Below are positions 5,740 to 6,276 of a DNA stretch of 6,276 nt, piece by piece. This DNA comes from a bacterium Ga0077546 (lineage in GTDB: Bacteria > Cyanobacteriota > Vampirovibrionia > Obscuribacterales > Obscuribacteraceae): NCBI GenBank assembly GCA_001464165.1, contig LNEX01000487.1, forward strand, positions 1 through 6,276. Reading direction: 5' to 3'. A program made the position numbers and the translations under genes. The notes beneath the pieces are model-generated. The model had not been told where the DNA came from, did no database searches, and saw only the letters and a list, made by a program, of their open reading frames with translations. Position 1 is the stretch's first letter. Each line of letters opens with the position of its first letter.

Positions 5740-6276
5740 ATGAACACCGGCGAACCGCTTACAAAAGTTGGTCACAAAGCGGGCGGTCCCAATCATCGGC
5801 TCAAAATGGGCAATTTAATCGTTCTAACCGGGCCTTCAGGGGTCGGCAAGGGTACTCTTGTCGACTTAGTAATGTCCCGTGTGGTGGGCTTGGTCCGGTC
5901 GGTCTCCGTGACCACCAGACTGCCGCGACCAGGTGAAGTTGAAGGACAGTCATATTTTTTCCGAGACCGGGCCACTTTCGATGCCATGCTTGAGCGCAAC
6001 GAATTTATGGAATGGGCCGAGTTCGCCGGTAATTGCTACGGCACGCCCAAGAGTTGGGTGAACGCTCAGCTTAAGGCCGGGCATGATGTCTTGCTTGAGT
6101 TAGAGGTGCAAGGTGCAAGGCAAATTCACGCTCAAAGCCCATCTGCTATCTTAATCTTTATTTCCCCGCCCAATTTTAATGAGCTGGAAGAGCGTCTGCG
6201 GGCTAGAGCCACTGAAACAGCCGAGATAATTTTGGTGAGATTGCAGAAGGCTAAACAAGAATTACAAGAAAAAAAT
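5740..6276 (+). CDS. gmk: Guanylate kinase (partial at right edge)
   Basis: Gmk phosphorylates GMP to GDP with ATP in the cytoplasm, an essential step of GTP and dGTP supply. The first 179 codons are present and open at the window edge; the family is usually about 200 residues or slightly more, so a few dozen are probably missing. Visible features in order are the P-loop GPSGVGKG (31-38), the GMP-binding signature SVSVTTRLPRPGEVEGQSYFF (54-74, with R60 and R63), the EFMEWAEFAGNCYGTP segment (88-103, with the tyrosine of the GMP site), LELEVQGARQI (119-129), and the lid segment LEERLRARATET (149-160). The start at 5740 follows GGGGG at 6 nt and gives about 22 residues before MGNLIVLTG, where many Gmk proteins begin; ATG 5806 is the alternative. 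It is divergent from the NFACT gene across 57 bp. Confidence 0.95.
   Translation, partial: MNTGEPLTKVGHKAGGPNHRLKMGNLIVLTGPSGVGKGTLVDLVMSRVVGLVRSVSVTTRLPRPGEVEGQSYFFRDRATFDAMLERNEFMEWAEFAGNCYGTPKSWVNAQLKAGHDVLLELEVQGARQIHAQSPSAILIFISPPNFNELEERLRARATETAEIILVRLQKAKQELQEKN

Noticed and set aside
1..6276. Mobile element, CRISPR array, tRNA/rRNA or defence system
   Set aside because: No terminal inverted repeats, transposase motifs, spaced direct repeats, tRNA cloverleaf or defence-type domains were found; the window reads as ordinary chromosomal genes.

Overview
The window looks like ordinary chromosomal DNA from a bacterium at moderate GC, with short intergenic gaps and full-length housekeeping genes. 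The gene mix is an autocleavable LexA, an RqcH/NFACT protein next to guanylate kinase, a Mn-dependent arginase and a phasin-like coiled-coil protein. The NFACT-gmk neighbourhood resembles arrangements I recall from Cyanobacteria and Firmicutes. My best guess is a member of the wider cyanobacterial lineage, such as a non-photosynthetic Melainabacteria/Obscuribacterales-type genome. That assignment is inference from memory and not proven by the sequence.

Layout. On the minus strand, 1-303 is the N-terminal part of an unrecognised hydrophilic protein, cut by the left edge. Upstream of it, 363-722 (minus) is a small phasin-like helical protein; the two probably form one operon transcribed leftward from a promoter near 761-766. 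Across a divergent intergenic region, 884-1858 (plus) is arginase with a complete active site. It is followed after 3 bp by 1862-2788 (plus), an exported protein of unknown function with one FG-GAP/VCBS-like acidic loop. Next, 2905-3714 (plus) is lexA, with its own promoter, a palindrome overlapping the -10 that is a candidate autoregulatory operator, and an unusually long interdomain linker. Convergent to lexA, 3757-5682 (minus) is the large NFACT/RqcH-family ribosome quality-control protein. Divergent from it, 5740-6276 (plus) is guanylate kinase, cut by the right edge.

Functionally the window combines arginine catabolism (arginase to ornithine and urea), DNA-damage regulation (LexA), ribosome rescue (RqcH) and nucleotide metabolism (Gmk). 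These are neighbours and do not form one pathway. Four consecutive genes (phasin-like, arginase, exported protein, lexA) are best read as starting with GTG. Three of those starts are fixed by good Shine-Dalgarno sequences; the exported protein's start rests on its 3-bp spacing from arginase. Taking the longest open frame gives wrong N-termini for arginase and lexA.

I found no mobile element, CRISPR array, tRNA or rRNA, and no convincing new multi-gene system. The most noteworthy points are the LexA linker expansion, the putative lexA operator, and the possibly leaderless start of the NFACT gene.
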